Part shown: piece by piece, positions 15,661 through 28,680 of the stretch
How positions within the stretch are numbered: the first letter of the stretch is position 1
Layout of the letters: each line of letters opens with the position of its first letter
From: Lutraria lutraria
Taxonomy: Eukaryota > Mollusca > Bivalvia > Venerida > Mactridae
NCBI GenBank assembly: GCA_964023205.1
Contig: OZ026833.1
Location: 28,794,830-28,858,829, forward strand
Direction of reading: 5' to 3'
Length of the DNA: 64,000 nucleotides
Position numbers and translations under genes: made by a program
The notes under the pieces: generated by a model
What the model was told of the DNA's origin: nothing
Seen by the model: the letters and a program-made list of their open reading frames with translations, nothing else
Databases searched by the model: none

Positions 15661-16945
15661 GTTAATCGTAGTCATTTTGATGGATGATTTGGATGATGGC
15701 GACGCAATACAAATCACACTGATTAAGTTGATGGTAAAACGACAAAATGCATGTACATGTATCAACATTACGTACAGCAAAGTCAAATGTTGCAGACACG
15801 ATTTTCTCCTACTTACCAATCAACAATCATAACTTGAACATCATTGAGATCAACAGCTTTATGTATTTCATTCAATACATTTGTACTAATAATCGAATAT
15901 GGATATACTTAAAATGCTTATTTAATATGATATCAAATTTGATCTACAAATGAAGACAAATTACTATTTGTTATGTGGCAGATATAAGTAAAACATAATC
16001 TATTGGTACTGCAGTATTTGCCAATCTCTAAACAAAACAATATTCTTTGATACTAACACAAATAGTCAGTTCTGGCATCCGTAACCATGCTTAGACCGTG
16101 GGAGATTTCTCCTGCTTTAAAACCAGAGCAACGATGAGTTACAGATGGTAACAATTAAATCTTCAGCATGATGAGGAAGATCGTGCGTATCCGATTTTTT
16201 TTCTCTATAAATTCTTAAAATTTACTCACAGATTGTGTAGGCTAGGTACTTAACCGTTTGTTAAATGTTTTATAGTCTCAGTCCTGCAGATTTAAGACTT
16301 CGTACGTGTGGCCAGGGTAATGTAGCATACATATTTGGTTCATTTGTCTAATGTTCTGTTAACGAGCTATGTTTCTGATATTGTGTCTCTTCCCAGTCAG
16401 GCTGTATGCTAATGATTCTTTAATTAGTCTCCTCTCTGTGGAGAATTTAATTACAGTGCTAGTTAAACGGTCTGATTTATAACACACAAGCACTCGTCAG
16501 AAATTGAAGTATAATTGTATGATTTGAAAATCTTTAGGATTATATAGGTAGTTTACGATCTACATTGTACTCTTACTAAATTGTATCAAATTATTTTGTA
16601 ACTTGGGCATTCCCTCGTTGGATAGAAATCTTCTGAAGATTGTTTATTTGTCGTAGTTATTGAGAATGTCTTGTTGTCATTTTCATGCCAAAGTCGGCAC
16701 AGGTGCGATCAGAGCAATTTAATCTTGAAATTCTAGTTTCGTGCAGCACATCGACTATTTTGCTGATTGAGTTTGAAGTTTCGCACCATTTGCTTGAAAT
16801 CCCGACCAATTATTTTGTTATCAAGGCAATAAAACATTTTGTTCTCATTATGGTCTAGATACGTAACCGTATGAAAATAGTACAAGTTCTACTATCTCTG
16901 AAATTCATTTTTTCGGCGGAGAAATGTGAGATTTGTTTGAAACTT
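15661..16945. other. Intergenic upstream of sarcoglycan, nothing recognised
   Basis: No conserved ORF, tRNA or clear promoter. The transcription start and any 5' non-coding exon of the sarcoglycan gene should lie here or in the next kilobase, but I cannot place them. Confidence 0.4.
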
Positions 16946-17121
16946 CAGTGCAACCTCTCCAAAGGAACACCTTTTGGGAGTAGCAAAATTATGTTGTTGT
17001 TGAGAGGTTGTTGCTCTAGAGAGGTTAAATTAACAGTTAAATCGTGCAGTGGGAAAAGTCATGCTGTAGTTGAAGGGGGTTTTATTGCTCAAGAGAGGGC
17101 CGCTCTGATGAGGTTGTATTG
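16946..17121. mobile_element. MITE family A (CAGTRCAACCTCTCC ends), copy 1
   Basis: Begins CAGTGCAACCTCTCC and ends AGGTTGTATTG followed by TA. The interior is the TTGTTGTTGAGAGGTTGTTG-type sequence shared by five other copies. CAGT ends with TA flanks suggest a Tc1/mariner/pogo-type non-autonomous element. Here the left TA is missing and the right TIR has substitutions. Confidence 0.75.
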
Positions 17122-17787
17122 TAAATACATGTAATGTACATGTAAATAGATTATAGTCATCCTAAAGTACTTAAATAGTGTTCTTCAGAGACACTAAATG
17201 AACAAATAAAACCTGCATATGTATTACATTGTGATTTTATAGGTTATTGTCTGTCTGTTATTTATCGTATCTGTTTTATGTGTACCTAGTTTTTGTTTGT
17301 ATGTCTTTGTTAACAGAAATCTATTTTAATTCCCTCTAGTAGATCAACATCTACCTGCATATTTGCAGAGTTTAAAAAGTTCAATCACATAAGATATGTA
17401 AGTCTGGATATACTCGTACATATACAAGTGTATTATGTTTGTTTGTGTTTTGCGTGCCTTGTACAATAAAACAGAACTTCCTGTGTATACATTTGTAATT
17501 TTGGAAGTTGAAACTATATACACAATCATGAATATATCAAAAATGAAAACATTCTTTTTCGAAGTAAGAAGGTGCTAAGTATGATATTTTTCAACCCTGT
17601 TACTTGGCGTACATAATGTTCGTGAATGTTGTGATCGGTTTTGAGTCCAGACTACCTTTTCGCCCCTGAGCACTCGACGACTTTATGAAATTATGAATTA
17701 TTATTTTTACTTACATCCTATTCGTTTAGCTGCAAATTCTCTTAATACACTTTTCTTTATTTCAGAATCGAACATTTACAGATAAAA

Positions 17788-20700
17788 ATGGGTAAAGGAA
17801 AATCTTCGGATTTCACCCAGTCCGGGTACCAGCCGGCTGGAATATATGGCTGGAGAAAACAGTGTCTTTATGCAGTTATATTATTTATTCTAATAATTGT
17901 GATTATGAATGCAGCCTTAACTGTCTGGATATTGCGAGTGCTTAATTTTAATATAGTAAGTATAAGATAAAGGTATGTCTGATGTTATGAATTTAAGGAG
18001 TCACCCGTACAACGTACTATTCTAGAGATTTTCCGAGCATTTTATGTCCCAATTTTGATTACTTTAAACTGAAAACCACAACAACAATACAATTATTGCT
18101 TGTTGCAACAGACAGACAGGACTTTATACAAGTCATAATGAATAATATTTCAATGTACACTCGATACATTTATCCACAATATAGTGTTTGTGGATATTCA
18201 CATCCGGTTTCACTGGCCAACAGGTGGCGCTTGTTGTTAACATCCGTGAACTCCCCTTAGTGATTTGACTATACACAAAGAAAATGCGCGTATTGCTTCG
18301 ATTGTAAATGTTTTGCTTAGAGATCGAAGTTAATTACATATACCTGAAGCAGACGCCAAGCTGGTCTTGTCTGTTTTCTGTTGAAATAGATAATTGATGT
18401 TTCCATTTTGTTAATCAGTAATTGTTTGGTCTCGAGTTATCCAAGTTATCTACTGTATTGTTTCCCCTCAGGCTTATCAGCTATATAACAATGCAAAACT
18501 GAAATATAAGCTATGCGAACAATTAACACGAAAAGAGCAAAAACGCGCGTGTGCGATGTTAGGATTATTAGTCATAAGTACAAACGTTGATAATCTATTT
18601 TCAACTATATATACCCTATTATTACTACTTGCTGCCTTTGTTCATAGAGTCATTTTCGGATTCCCGTAGGAAGCATCTCAGATTGGGAAAGGGGACTAAT
18701 TTTAGATTCTATTTGACAACTGGGGAGATTACACTGAACAAGTAGACACTGGTCGGAAATTCAAAGAAATTCACAATGCATTTTTAATTATACCTAAAAT
18801 GAAACAAATACTATAATGAACAGATAAATTCGTCTAATTTGAAAAATTCTTTGCGGTTTATGACTTCCCAACTGCTGCTTTGATCGTGTAAATATGTTTT
18901 TTATGTGACATCGTTGTCATGGAGATTTTTTATTGCACAGATGACAATTTAATGCTTAGCAACATCGCTTATCAATACAATATGTAAGAACGATTTTTTT
19001 TCTTTTTAGACAGGGCTCAATATGGGAACAATAAAAATAACTAAAGACGGAATATCAGTGGGTGGATTAACTAAAGTCATCAAACCTTTACATGTTAACA
19101 GTATAAAAGCGAAGCAGGTAAGTTATATAGATATGTAGGCAACGCCCAAATGTCTATCAATCATTTTGTATGCACCTACACGATGTCAGAAATGCCATAT
19201 TTCAAGTACAAAGAACTAATTAATCATTTTTTGCATCAATTTGTTTGGAAATAACATAAGCTAATCGCATGTAATTATTAACGTTTTTGTTGAGTTGTTA
19301 ATACAGTACACCCTCTATTATCGTCCACTTCGATATTACGACCACCTTTTATAACGACCACCTTTTTATTACCACCCTATGCTCCGAATCGGTATTCTAT
19401 TTTTCTTCCGTCATTTATCGTGCTACTGATACCATCTCAATATTCAGGAAGTTAATGGATCTAGGTCTGACATACATGTACATGTATACATTGCTCAACT
19501 TTGATAATCGGTCAACATGGTTTATTCTTAATATTTTACGTGAAGGACCATCGCTTACTTATTTGATATTTTGCAAATGAAGTGTATATAATGTCACTTG
19601 CTTCTATCGTAAGCTTCACTTATTATAAAATATTATGATATTTTACGTTTTGTCTTTGATTGCTTGAAATATAAAATGATGTCATAAGGAATATATTTAT
19701 GAAATACTCAATAATCTAGATGACTACTGTATTTTCATTTATTTTCTTTGGGCTCAATATTCGTTGATTTTACTAGAATGGCTATTTCGTGAGGACACAA
19801 ATTCGTGGATTTTGATTTTTGAAAAGAAATGTCTTATCTCTGCATTTTAATTCGTGGGGATTTGATTTCGTGGATGAGCCGACCCACGAAATCCACGAAA
19901 TTAAATCCCCAACGAAAATTAATGATTCCACAGTATTTAAAAAGATGAGCATTGCTTGTCGACGTTTTACTATAAACTCTTATCAATATGATATTGGAAT
20001 TCGTTAGTTATAAGAGTCACTTAGATGTAAATGTTGCTATCAAGATGTTGACGTAATCTGTATCTTATCTGCAGGTTTTGTATTGTATTGACGTAATAGT
20101 GATTGTATTATTAGTGTGTTGACATTTTGTTCGAGCATCGGATGGGGCTCGTAGAAATAATTTGCCTATGGCTTTTCGGAAATTACAACGTTCTATGTCT
20201 AGAGGAACGACAACGGAAGATCAGACAAATCGTCGGCTTTTTTCTACAAATTTCCCATTTTGAGAAACTTTGAATTGCATTTGTTTGGGGTTTTGAAGTT
20301 TAGGGTAAATACTAGTCAGCGAGTTACGAGTTTGTGGAATTTGGATTAACCCTATTAAGGGGAGATCTAGAAGCAGGTAAGTATGTTCATTGTAAGGAGC
20401 TCATCGAGACGAAAAAATGATAGCAAAATCACAGTATCGCCAAAACATGAGATACGGGATTGTAGAAATAAGCCGACGAAATATCGAAATGACTACCCTT
20501 GTATATCACATTGTTAGAATAATTCTAGGCCGGATAATTTTCTCAGATATTTTCTGTAAATGTCATAACCATGTATGATTTGTCATCATTATTTTACAGG
20601 GTAATCCGTTAAATTTAGTATCAGACAAAGATGTATTTATCAAGTCTAGAAGTGAGGTATCAGGAGGTGTCAATAAATTCCATATAAGTAAGTCCATTTC

Positions 20701-23700
20701 GTTTAAGTTGTATATCAATTAACCAAACCACATTATCCACTATGAAGCATGTTCATGTACCTATACTCTCATCGTTACGCTGAACTAGGTCATTAGCTTT
20801 TTTATTTTGTTAAGCTTCAACCTCATTTTGCAAAATCCTAGCTGCCCATTTAATACACACACACACTCTCATTTTGAAAAACAAAACATATCAATTGTCT
20901 TGACTTTAATAACAGAAACATCATATTAAACATATTTAAAAGAACAACAGTCAACTGACTTAGTTTTTAAACTCAAAATATCTAATACTTCTGATACCTG
21001 TGAGTCAATGCATCCTACATTAGAATGCATGAATTCAAATATTGTTATCGTCTCGATGAAAATATGGGTAATATATTTCCCCCAAAATGGTGATGTTGCT
21101 TTTTGACAGACGGAGTTTGAAACCTAGGCACACGCGGACCCTTAACAAAATAATAAAACAGAATGGCATAAATAATAAAATAGATTGGCATAATCCGATA
21201 TGAAAATTAAGACTCGAGTATTTCAATCACACAATGTTCAGTAATACACGTAACATAATAAAAATGTAAGTAGAAAATTGAAGTGTGTCACCTGTTCACA
21301 AACAACTAATGTTTTGTTTCCAAGATACGGCTAAGCCAAGATAGCAATTTTTTAACTAAAAAATCTTGCCACGCGTTGTTTGAAAAGCATCATTGTTATC
21401 CTCTTGGAAAGTCCTTGGTCCTTTTTGCAAACTGTTGAAAGTATGTGCCAGAAACGAATGGCATGCTATCTTATCGAAGATAGTCCTGTAAAACAATGCC
21501 TAAGTATTCAAAATATCCAATCTTTACATGAATTCTAAAAACAAGAATGCAGATACAGCGCAACCTCTCCAGAGCAGCCCTCTCTTAAGCAACTACCTCC
21601 ATTCAACAACAGCATATTTCCCCACTACAACACAGAGCAACAACCTCTCAACAACAACATAATTTTCCTTCTCCCAAAGGGTGTTGATTTGGAGAGGCTG
21701 TACTGTAAATGTATTTATTAATTAGAATGATATTTATATTCAAACAATTTCAAAAACACTTTTCCGTAATACTTTATCAGTTAAAAATGACAATTTGTGT
21801 TTTTTATAACCATATTATAGAGTTCTTGACACTGCGTTTTTTTCAGGTAAAAATAAAATAGAGGCGTCATGTGACACGTTTGAGGTACAAGATACAAACG
21901 GTCAAAGTCGTTTTAGAGTATCAGATAAAGGTGTCACTTATAGCATGGATGAAGTTACTTATAGCGGTAAGTCGGATAGTATGAAGCTCAGTGGTCGAGT
22001 GGTAAGGAGTGGCTACTGAACTTCGATTCTTGGATCCGCCGTTCGACGCCTTTTCTCATGGTGTCCCATCGCCCTCTCTCTGGGGCGGCTCTGCTGTCGA
22101 ATATGCCGTATAAAATTTGGATAAGCAATATACAGCGGAAGTCGGATAAGTTAGGTCATATCAGTTTTATAGTCCCTCATTAGATAAATCACATTAGATA
22201 AGCCAAATGCGTTAAATAAATGAATCGATTTTGATTGTCACATTTTTTAATAGATCGATTATAAAAATGAAGAATTGATATGTTTAATGAAGCCATCAAT
22301 CTGCGCGTATTGCCAGCATGAGACATGACAACTGCACGCTCATCATTGCGTGGAATTATATTGATATTTTTTCGTTGTTTATCTCCTCCCAGAACAATAA
22401 ACTAAGGCGTAAAATAAGGTTTGTTTCTGGTCCCCGACCTACCATAATCCCCCCCGCGATTCTTGACTTTTTATAAGGCCAAGGAAGGGTATATCAACTG
22501 TCTCACTTTTTTTTATTCTACACGAGTTCAATAGCAAAATAAAGCACCGTCCTTTTAACCCTATTTTCATGAGCATGTAACCAGAAACAAACATTGTTAG
22601 GCCTAACAGAGAAAATCGATTTATAGTTTCGTACTGATGAAATTCCCTTGAGATATTTGTAATACTGTACGTTTTTACCACGTGTGCTGGTGAGAACTGC
22701 TATGTGTGGATGATTACATTATATTTGTTATGCTGATAATACAGAAAAAAATCCGCATAAAAGAGTTATTTATAGTTATAACATACTTTAAGTATATAAA
22801 AGATGTTCATTATTGTGTTATCTAGAATTATAACAAAAGCAACTTTCTATTACAGGTAAAGCTGTATTCAATGGATCTATTGAAACCCCGAATATTCGAG
22901 GGCCCCACAAAGGATCATTGAGGTAAGGGGCCTAACGCCCATCGGTCTTTATGCTCGCAAATTGCTGTATTTTCGTTGAACTCAATCAAGTCGGGTCAAT
23001 GGACGAATCATGTTATCGTTTCAGTAGATTTAACGACGTTTTCCAACCATATGTCAGTTATATACGCTGGATGGCCCCGCTAACCAGTTGTCCTGGAAAG
23101 TCCTAACCATGCAGTACTATCTTCATATAATTATGGAGGAAAATCGACATTTGTTTGTAAAATTTTAGTAGAAGGTAGTGACCTGCCGCGACCGGGACAC
23201 GAACACATATCGCTGGTTACAAGTCCAGCACACGAGGTGATATCGTAAGGACCATTCGCGTACATGTGTGGGCAACGTTTGTGTGTTTTTATTTTAGATT
23301 ATTGTATTCGATAGAATGACTTGAAACTATACAATTTTAGCACAATCAGCACATTACTGTATTTCTGTATTGCATCGTTTGTATACGACGATACATAGGA
23401 AACAAGATGGATTCATCACACGAACCATATACAATGTTCTCGTGTATCTTGTGAATATAAAACTAATTATGAGATTGAAAACCTATAAATTAGACAGAAT
23501 TTTAATAATAAATATCAGCCTCACATCTTGTATGGAAAAGTCTTTTTCAAAACATTCATCAAATAGAAAACTTTTATTTCTTAAAAAAGCTTTCTTTTTA
23601 TGACACATTTCAATCAAAAACTAAATTCAATTCTATTGATATCATCTAACTTTTTTCGCGTTTACAACTTGATTTATTCCTTTTATCAAATAAATAATTT

Positions 23701-26700
23701 CATAAATTGGTTATATGTGTAGTAACCAGTCAAGCATAGTTTAATTAAAAAAGAAACACATTTATTTAGTCATTGTTTGCATTATCGTTGTGTGTTATGA
23801 TATATGTCAAATCACTGTATGTGATCTAACTGTGTTAAAGGTTATTGTGAGTGATAGTCAGTTTATTATGTTTAACAATTCATATTATGCCCATGTAGTC
23901 TCAGATGGAGCATACACAAATGTATCTATCTTTTTAATGTCTCTTATCAGTAAAAAGATGTCACACACATTTATATCAATCCTCATTATTGTGGAAACCG
24001 TTTGAATTTATTTAGAGTTCTGATCATATGGTGGCATAATTCTGCAACGAAATATTTCGCGAAACCTGATGTAGGTAAGTGGTGGCAGAAATGTGACGCC
24101 ATACGTTCATTAAATATATTTCGCCACTAAAATATTTAAATGTTTAAAAAGGGGAAACAACTCTGTCACGGTTAGTTTACCTTTTAAATTCATTTATATG
24201 AACTCAGATGAGTAAGATAGTCAAGTTGGGTTCACTGACTCGTCTCATATTTTACCAACATAAGTAATTTATGTTGCATTTACGAAATTATCAAGTCATT
24301 CTCATTCAATTAAAATGTCATAAATGGTTAGTAATAAGAAAAAATCAAATTTGCCATGAATAGTGGTTTATCTTAATGTAACAAGCATGCGTAATTATTA
24401 AAGTTGAAAAAATGTCTTACTGTCATGCAAGGATCGTGAATTATGTGTGAGGGCGACGTTTGTGCTGATATATTAATGTTTAACTATTATATAATTACGT
24501 TATTACATGTACTCAAAATGTTTAAGGTTGATGACGGATTGAATTAACTACATGTATGTGTAATGTCAGCCTTCTATAAGGAAACGTGGTTTTTGTTACT
24601 CTTTTAGAAGTTACGTAGTTAACGTGACCTATGTGGAAGTTATATGGTTTATATGACATACATTTGTATTTACAAGTTATCCAGATTACGTTACCGTCAT
24701 TTGGAAGTACAGAACATGTAATTAGTGTGACCTATTTCCGTAGTTTACGTGACCCACTCAGACGTTCCGTAGTTTACGCGACCCACTCAGAAGTTGCGTA
24801 GTTTACGTGACCCACTTAGAAGTTTCGTAGTTTACGTGTCCCACTCAGAAGTTCCGTAATTTACGTGACCCACTCAGAAGTTTCGTAGTTTACGTGACCC
24901 ACTTAGAAGTTCCGTAATTTACGTGACCCACTCAGAAGTTCCGTAGTTTACGTGACCCACTCAGAAGTTTCGTAGTTTACGTGACCACCTTAGAAGTTTC
25001 GTAGTTTACGTGACCCACTTAGAAGTTCCGTAGTTCACGTGACACATTTAGATATTTAGTAGTTTACGCGACCCACTCAGAAGTTTCGTAGTTTACGTGT
25101 CCCACTTAGAAGTTCCGTAGTTTACGTGAACCACTCAGAAGTTCCGTAGTTTACGTGACCCACTCAGAAGTTCCGTAGTTTACGTGACCCACTCAGAAGT
25201 TCCGTAGTTTACGTGATCCACTTAGAAGTTCCGTAGTTTACGTGACCCACTCAGAAGTTCCGTAGTTTACGTGACCCATTTAGATATTTAGTAGTTTACG
25301 TGACCCACTCAGAAGTTCCGTAGTTTACGTGACCAACTCAGAAGTTCCGTAGTTTACATGACCCACTCAGAAGTTCCGTAGTTTACGTGACCCACTCAGA
25401 AGTTCCGTAGTTTACGTGACCCATTTAGATATTTAGTAGTTTACGTGACCCACTCAGAAGTTCCGTAGTTTACGTGACCCACTCAGAAGTTCCGTAGTTT
25501 ACGTGACCCACTCAGAAGTTCCGTAGTTTACGTGATCCACTTAGAAGTTCCGTAGTTTACGTGACCCACTCAGAAGTTCAGTAGTTTACGTGACCCATTT
25601 AGATATTTAGTAGTTTACGTGACCCACTCAGAAGTTCCGTAGTTTACGTGACCCACTCAGAAGTTCCGTAGTTTACGTGACCCATTTAGATATTTAATAG
25701 TTTACGTGACCCACTCAGAAGTTCCGTAGTTTACGTGATCCACTTAGAAGTTCCGTAGTTTACGTGATCCACTTAGAAGTTCCGTAGTTTACGTGACCCA
25801 CTCAGAAGTTCCGTAGTTTACGTGACCCACTTAGAAGTTCCGTAGTTTACGTGACCCATTTAGATATTTAATAGTTTACGTGACCCACTCAGAAGTTCCG
25901 TAGTTTACGTGATCCACTTAGAAGTTCCGTAGTTTACGTGATCCACTTAGAAGTTCCGTAGTTTACGTGACCCACTCAGAAGTTCCGTAGTTTACGTGAT
26001 CCACTTAGAAGTTCCGTAGTTTACGTGACCCACTCAGAAGTTCCGTAGTTTACGTGACCCATTTAGATATTTAGTAGTTTACGTGACCCACTCAGAAGTT
26101 CCGTAGTTTACGTGACCCACTCAGAAGTTCCGTAGTTTACGTGACCCACTCAGAAGTTCCGTAGTTTACGTGATCCACTTAGAAGTTCCGTAGTTTACGT
26201 GACCCACTCAGAAGTTCAGTAGTTTACGTGACCCATTTAGATATTTAGTAGTTTACGTGACCCACTCAGAAGTTCCGTAGTTTACGTGACCCACTCAGAA
26301 GTTCCGTAGTTTACGTGACCCACATGTGTATTTAGTTCACTTGAACCATATAAGGGCTCGGTGTTTTACGTTATTTGTGAAGTTATTTAAAATTACGTAG
26401 TTTTGGTTACCTATTTAGGAGTGTTCACTGTGATTTCCCACGTAACCCTATGTATACGTATTAAATAATGATTCAGCATTAAGTTCATACTATTAACCCA
26501 CCCTACGACTGACTAGTAATCTTTTAACGATGGGAATTTTCTCTTTACCTTTTTCCTTACAAAAACCTGAAATGGCCGTTCTGTTCTCATGATTACAAAA
26601 TCACTTGATGTTAGTTGTAAATCAACATAAGTTGGTATTTGTTTGAATATATTTACGCTCTATGATTTCTGAAACCATGCATTACGCCCGTCTCCTCCAT

Positions 26701-27879
26701 TTATTCCAGACTAGAGTCAGCTTCGAGCTCAATCATCTTGTCCGGCAGGGAACGTGTTCTCATTGAGGCCCCCGAGGGGAATGTGGATATGAAAAGTGCT
26801 CATGATATAACCTTCAGTGCAAATAGAAAAGTAAAGTATTGTAATGAATTATTTCTTAAAGGATTATCTTTTAGATCTTTTTAACGATCGGATTTGCATC
26901 ATGCAGTAAAATTAATTGTTGTAAATCAAACAAACAACTTCAACGGTTTGTGAATATTCGAAAATATTTTACTCTTAATGCTAGGCAGATGTTTGCGCCA
27001 TTGTACGGCAACATACAAATAGTATATCATGTTGCTAACAAAATGCGACAATTTTGTATAGCGAACTAGATTAATCGATGTTGTTACCTTCCTTGAAAAT
27101 CAATGATATACATGTATATAAAAAACACTTATAATAACACGTATTTAGCTTCTCATTGAACATGTTACCTGTTTTTCTCTTTATTTTAACGACAATTATC
27201 ATTTTTACGAATTAAATAGATAAAATGTTTATTTTAGTTAAAATAGAACGAACTTGTTCAAATAGAGTCAAACCTGTGTTAGCAGTAATCTCCGAAAAAG
27301 GCCATCCTTTGAATAAAAGCCATTCTTTCAAACCCGTCATTTATAATTTAGAAGAAAATTATCACAGAATAAAGGCCACTGTTCAATAAGGGCCACATTA
27401 AGTCTTTCCAATGGGTGGCCTTTGTTACAGGTTTGTCTCATACATCGTCAAAATACAAGTTGTAATTCTACATAAGAGGAACATCACGTGATAAAATAAT
27501 CAGCATGATGTTGATGAAAACAGTCATATAATGATGTAATGAATGAAACCCGGGTTTCTTAATGACCTTGTATGTTTAAACTGCTCACAAAATATACTAG
27601 TTGTTGTAAAGTTAATTATTGTAAGGAGATGTTTCATATGTGTATATGTTTGAAATCGTAACGTAAATGCCTGTTTCGAAGGGTAACGTAAATTTTGTTT
27701 ATTTACAGATCACATTAAATTCAACAAAACTATTCATGAAAAATATAGATATCAGCACACCAAACGGAAAAGGTAAACACTACAGTGACGTGTACCAGCT
27801 CTGCATGTGTCAAAATGGCCGATTGTTCCTGGCGCCACCTACCGGACGATGTATTTCAGATCAATATACGTGTTCTTGA
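17788..27879 (+). CDS. SGCD: Delta/gamma/zeta-type sarcoglycan (complete, 7 coding exons)
   Basis: Single-pass type II membrane glycoprotein of the sarcoglycan complex, which links with dystroglycan and dystrophin at the muscle membrane. Coding exons: 17788-17955, 19010-19117, 20600-20687, 21847-21966, 22856-22922, 26710-26830 and 27709-27879. All are GT-AG and phase-compatible, giving 280 residues (human delta and gamma about 290). The cytoplasmic N-terminus is followed by the family signature [11 protein letters not shown] (19-28 region), a membrane helix at about 27-49 and an NFNIT sequon (N55). The extracellular part has the beta-repeat pattern ([32 protein letters not shown]). The end is the Cys cluster [13 protein letters not shown] with C256, C258, C272 and C279. 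Further sequons are at N167 and N228. An acceptor at 17765 puts at least one non-coding exon upstream. The vertebrate delta, gamma and zeta paralogues cannot be told apart here, so the symbol is nominal. Confidence 0.94.
19303..19375. mobile_element. Pogo/Tigger-like terminal fragment
   Basis: TACAGTACACCCTCTATTAT followed by repeats of the TTACGACCACCTTTTATAACG type. This is typical of one end of a pogo/Tigger-type DNA transposon (CAGT terminus after TA). No matching right end was seen nearby, so it is a fragment in sarcoglycan intron 2. Confidence 0.4.
19725..19935. mobile_element. MITE family C (TACTGTA / CGTTGGG ends), copy 1
   Basis: About 210 bp, from TACTGTATTTTCATTTATTT to AATGATTCCACAGTA. 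The ends are inverted repeats (TACTGT, TCATT, TTTTCGTTGG-type on both sides). The interior has GTGGATTTTGATTTTTG and ACCCACGAAATCCACGAAAT, themselves complementary, so the RNA could fold on itself. A second copy is at 35471. It lies in sarcoglycan intron 2. Widespread in bivalves from memory. Confidence 0.75.
21555..21705. mobile_element. MITE family A, copy 2
   Basis: Starts CAGCGCAACCTCTCCAGAGC after TA and ends GGAGAGGCTGTACTG before TA. It is in opposite orientation to copy 1 by its interior (AGCAACAACCTCTCAACAAC). It lies in sarcoglycan intron 3 and is shorter than the other copies. Confidence 0.8.
21982..22052 (+). mobile_element. tRNA-Ser/Leu-like SINE head
   Basis: Only 16 bp after sarcoglycan exon 4. 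It has an A-box-like GTGGTCGAGTGGTAAGG and a B-box-like CCGTTCGACGCC about 45 bp apart, the order of a tRNA gene with a long variable arm. The acceptor ends do not pair well, so it is best read as a tRNA-derived SINE head in the sense orientation of the intron. Confidence 0.4.
22419..22602. mobile_element. Repeat family D, copy 3
   Basis: The clearest copy. GTTTGTTTCTGGT near 22420 and ACCAGAAACAAAC near 22580-22592 are perfect inverted repeats. The interior shares the CGACCTACC start, the GACTTTTTATAAGGCC block and the CCTATTTTCATGAGCATGTA end with the copies at 4358 and 10540. No ORF. Confidence 0.65.
23181..23243 (-). mobile_element. Degenerate tRNA-like sequence
   Basis: Read on the minus strand it has GCTGGACTTGTAACCAGC (a five-pair stem with a UGU-type anticodon loop), then GTGTTCGTGTCCC, a B-box-like T arm. 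No good D arm or acceptor stem. Probably a tRNA-derived SINE remnant in sarcoglycan intron 5. Confidence 0.35.
23250..24595. other. Sarcoglycan intron 5, 5' part, nothing recognised
   Basis: AT-rich intronic DNA with short unrecognised ORFs (23370-23603 and 23790-24005). No repeat or RNA feature stands out. Confidence 0.5.
24733..26322. repeat. 29-bp TACGTG minisatellite in sarcoglycan intron 5
   Basis: About 55 tandem units of 29 bp, made of AGAAGTTCCGTAGTTTACG followed by TGACCCACTC. A second unit type of the same length carries CATTTAGATATTTAGTAG instead, and recurs at irregular intervals as part of larger duplicated blocks. Almost every unit holds TTTACGTGAC. Decayed units extend upstream to about 24595. 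It ends about 390 bp before exon 6. Confidence 0.96.
27265..27440. mobile_element. MITE family B (AGTCAAACCTGTG ends), copy 1
   Basis: Begins TA-GAGTCAAACCTGTGTTAG and ends GGCCTTTGTTACAGGTTTGT, with terminal inverted repeats of about 13 bp. The interior AATAAAGGCCACTGTTCAAT is shared with the copy at 37562. It lies in sarcoglycan intron 6. TA flanks again suggest a Tc1/mariner/pogo-type element. Confidence 0.7.
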
Positions 27880-27958
27880 AGTTAACTGAAAACTGTCTAG
27901 ATTCATAATTCTCATAATAACCTGAAGTCAGTAGACAATTCCATATTTATGAAAATGT

Positions 27959-27964
27959 AATAAA
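27959..27964 (+). promoter_or_regulatory. Polyadenylation signal AATAAA, sarcoglycan
   Basis: Canonical AATAAA 80 bp after the sarcoglycan stop, so the 3' UTR is probably short. Confidence 0.6.
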
Positions 27965-27999
27965 AAATTGGCTGTGGAGCAGACATGCATTAAAAAGAG

Positions 28000-28680
28000 G
28001 TTGAGATTGCCAGTGACTATGGTGTTCAGTTTTGTCTTCGTTACCTTGCCACTTATGGTACATAGATCGGTTGTATTGAGTGTGTACCTTTCAAATTTAG
28101 TTTATAGTGTATGTTAGAGTCCTCACGACAATGCAAATTCCATATGTTAACCATGAGAACATGTAATGTTGTATTTTTACAAATACGTGCATCAACAAGA
28201 ACCTACAAGCGTCATACTTAAAGAACATTTCAAGGGGTAATTGTCAGATCGTCGTTATGTGCATTTTTCAAGAAACTGAGAAGATGCTAAAGATTTTACT
28301 TAATACAGATTTTCATGTAGTTGGTTTATTGAATCATAATTGTTAGTATTGGCGTATAATATGCATATAAACAATGTGGGAAAATACAATTAACAGCTAT
28401 TTACTAAGCCTTAAGTGCACTTACTACAGTTTGGTTTAATACAATTCTTGTACAATAACTACGTCATACGTATGTTATGTGCACTTTGTAACGTTGTGGC
28501 ATGTTAATACTTTTCCTTATAGTATAATGTGTAATTGCACATAATAATTATGATAAAGTAACATAAAATCTCAAGGTTTTGTAGTTTCATTCTCATACAT
28601 TAAGTCATCAGAACTGTTTGAATAAACTATTCTATAAACAGGCATTAAAACATGGGTTCTGTCCAAATAAGAGAACATTT
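28000..28680. other. Intergenic after sarcoglycan, no gene seen
   Basis: AT-rich 3' flank of the sarcoglycan gene. No conserved ORF or RNA gene recognised. Confidence 0.5.

Noticed and set aside
16871..17134. 87-codon ORF
   Set aside because: Most of it is the family A MITE read in frame.
17344..17529. 61-codon minus-strand ORF before the sarcoglycan gene
   Set aside because: Low-complexity AT-rich translation with no family match.
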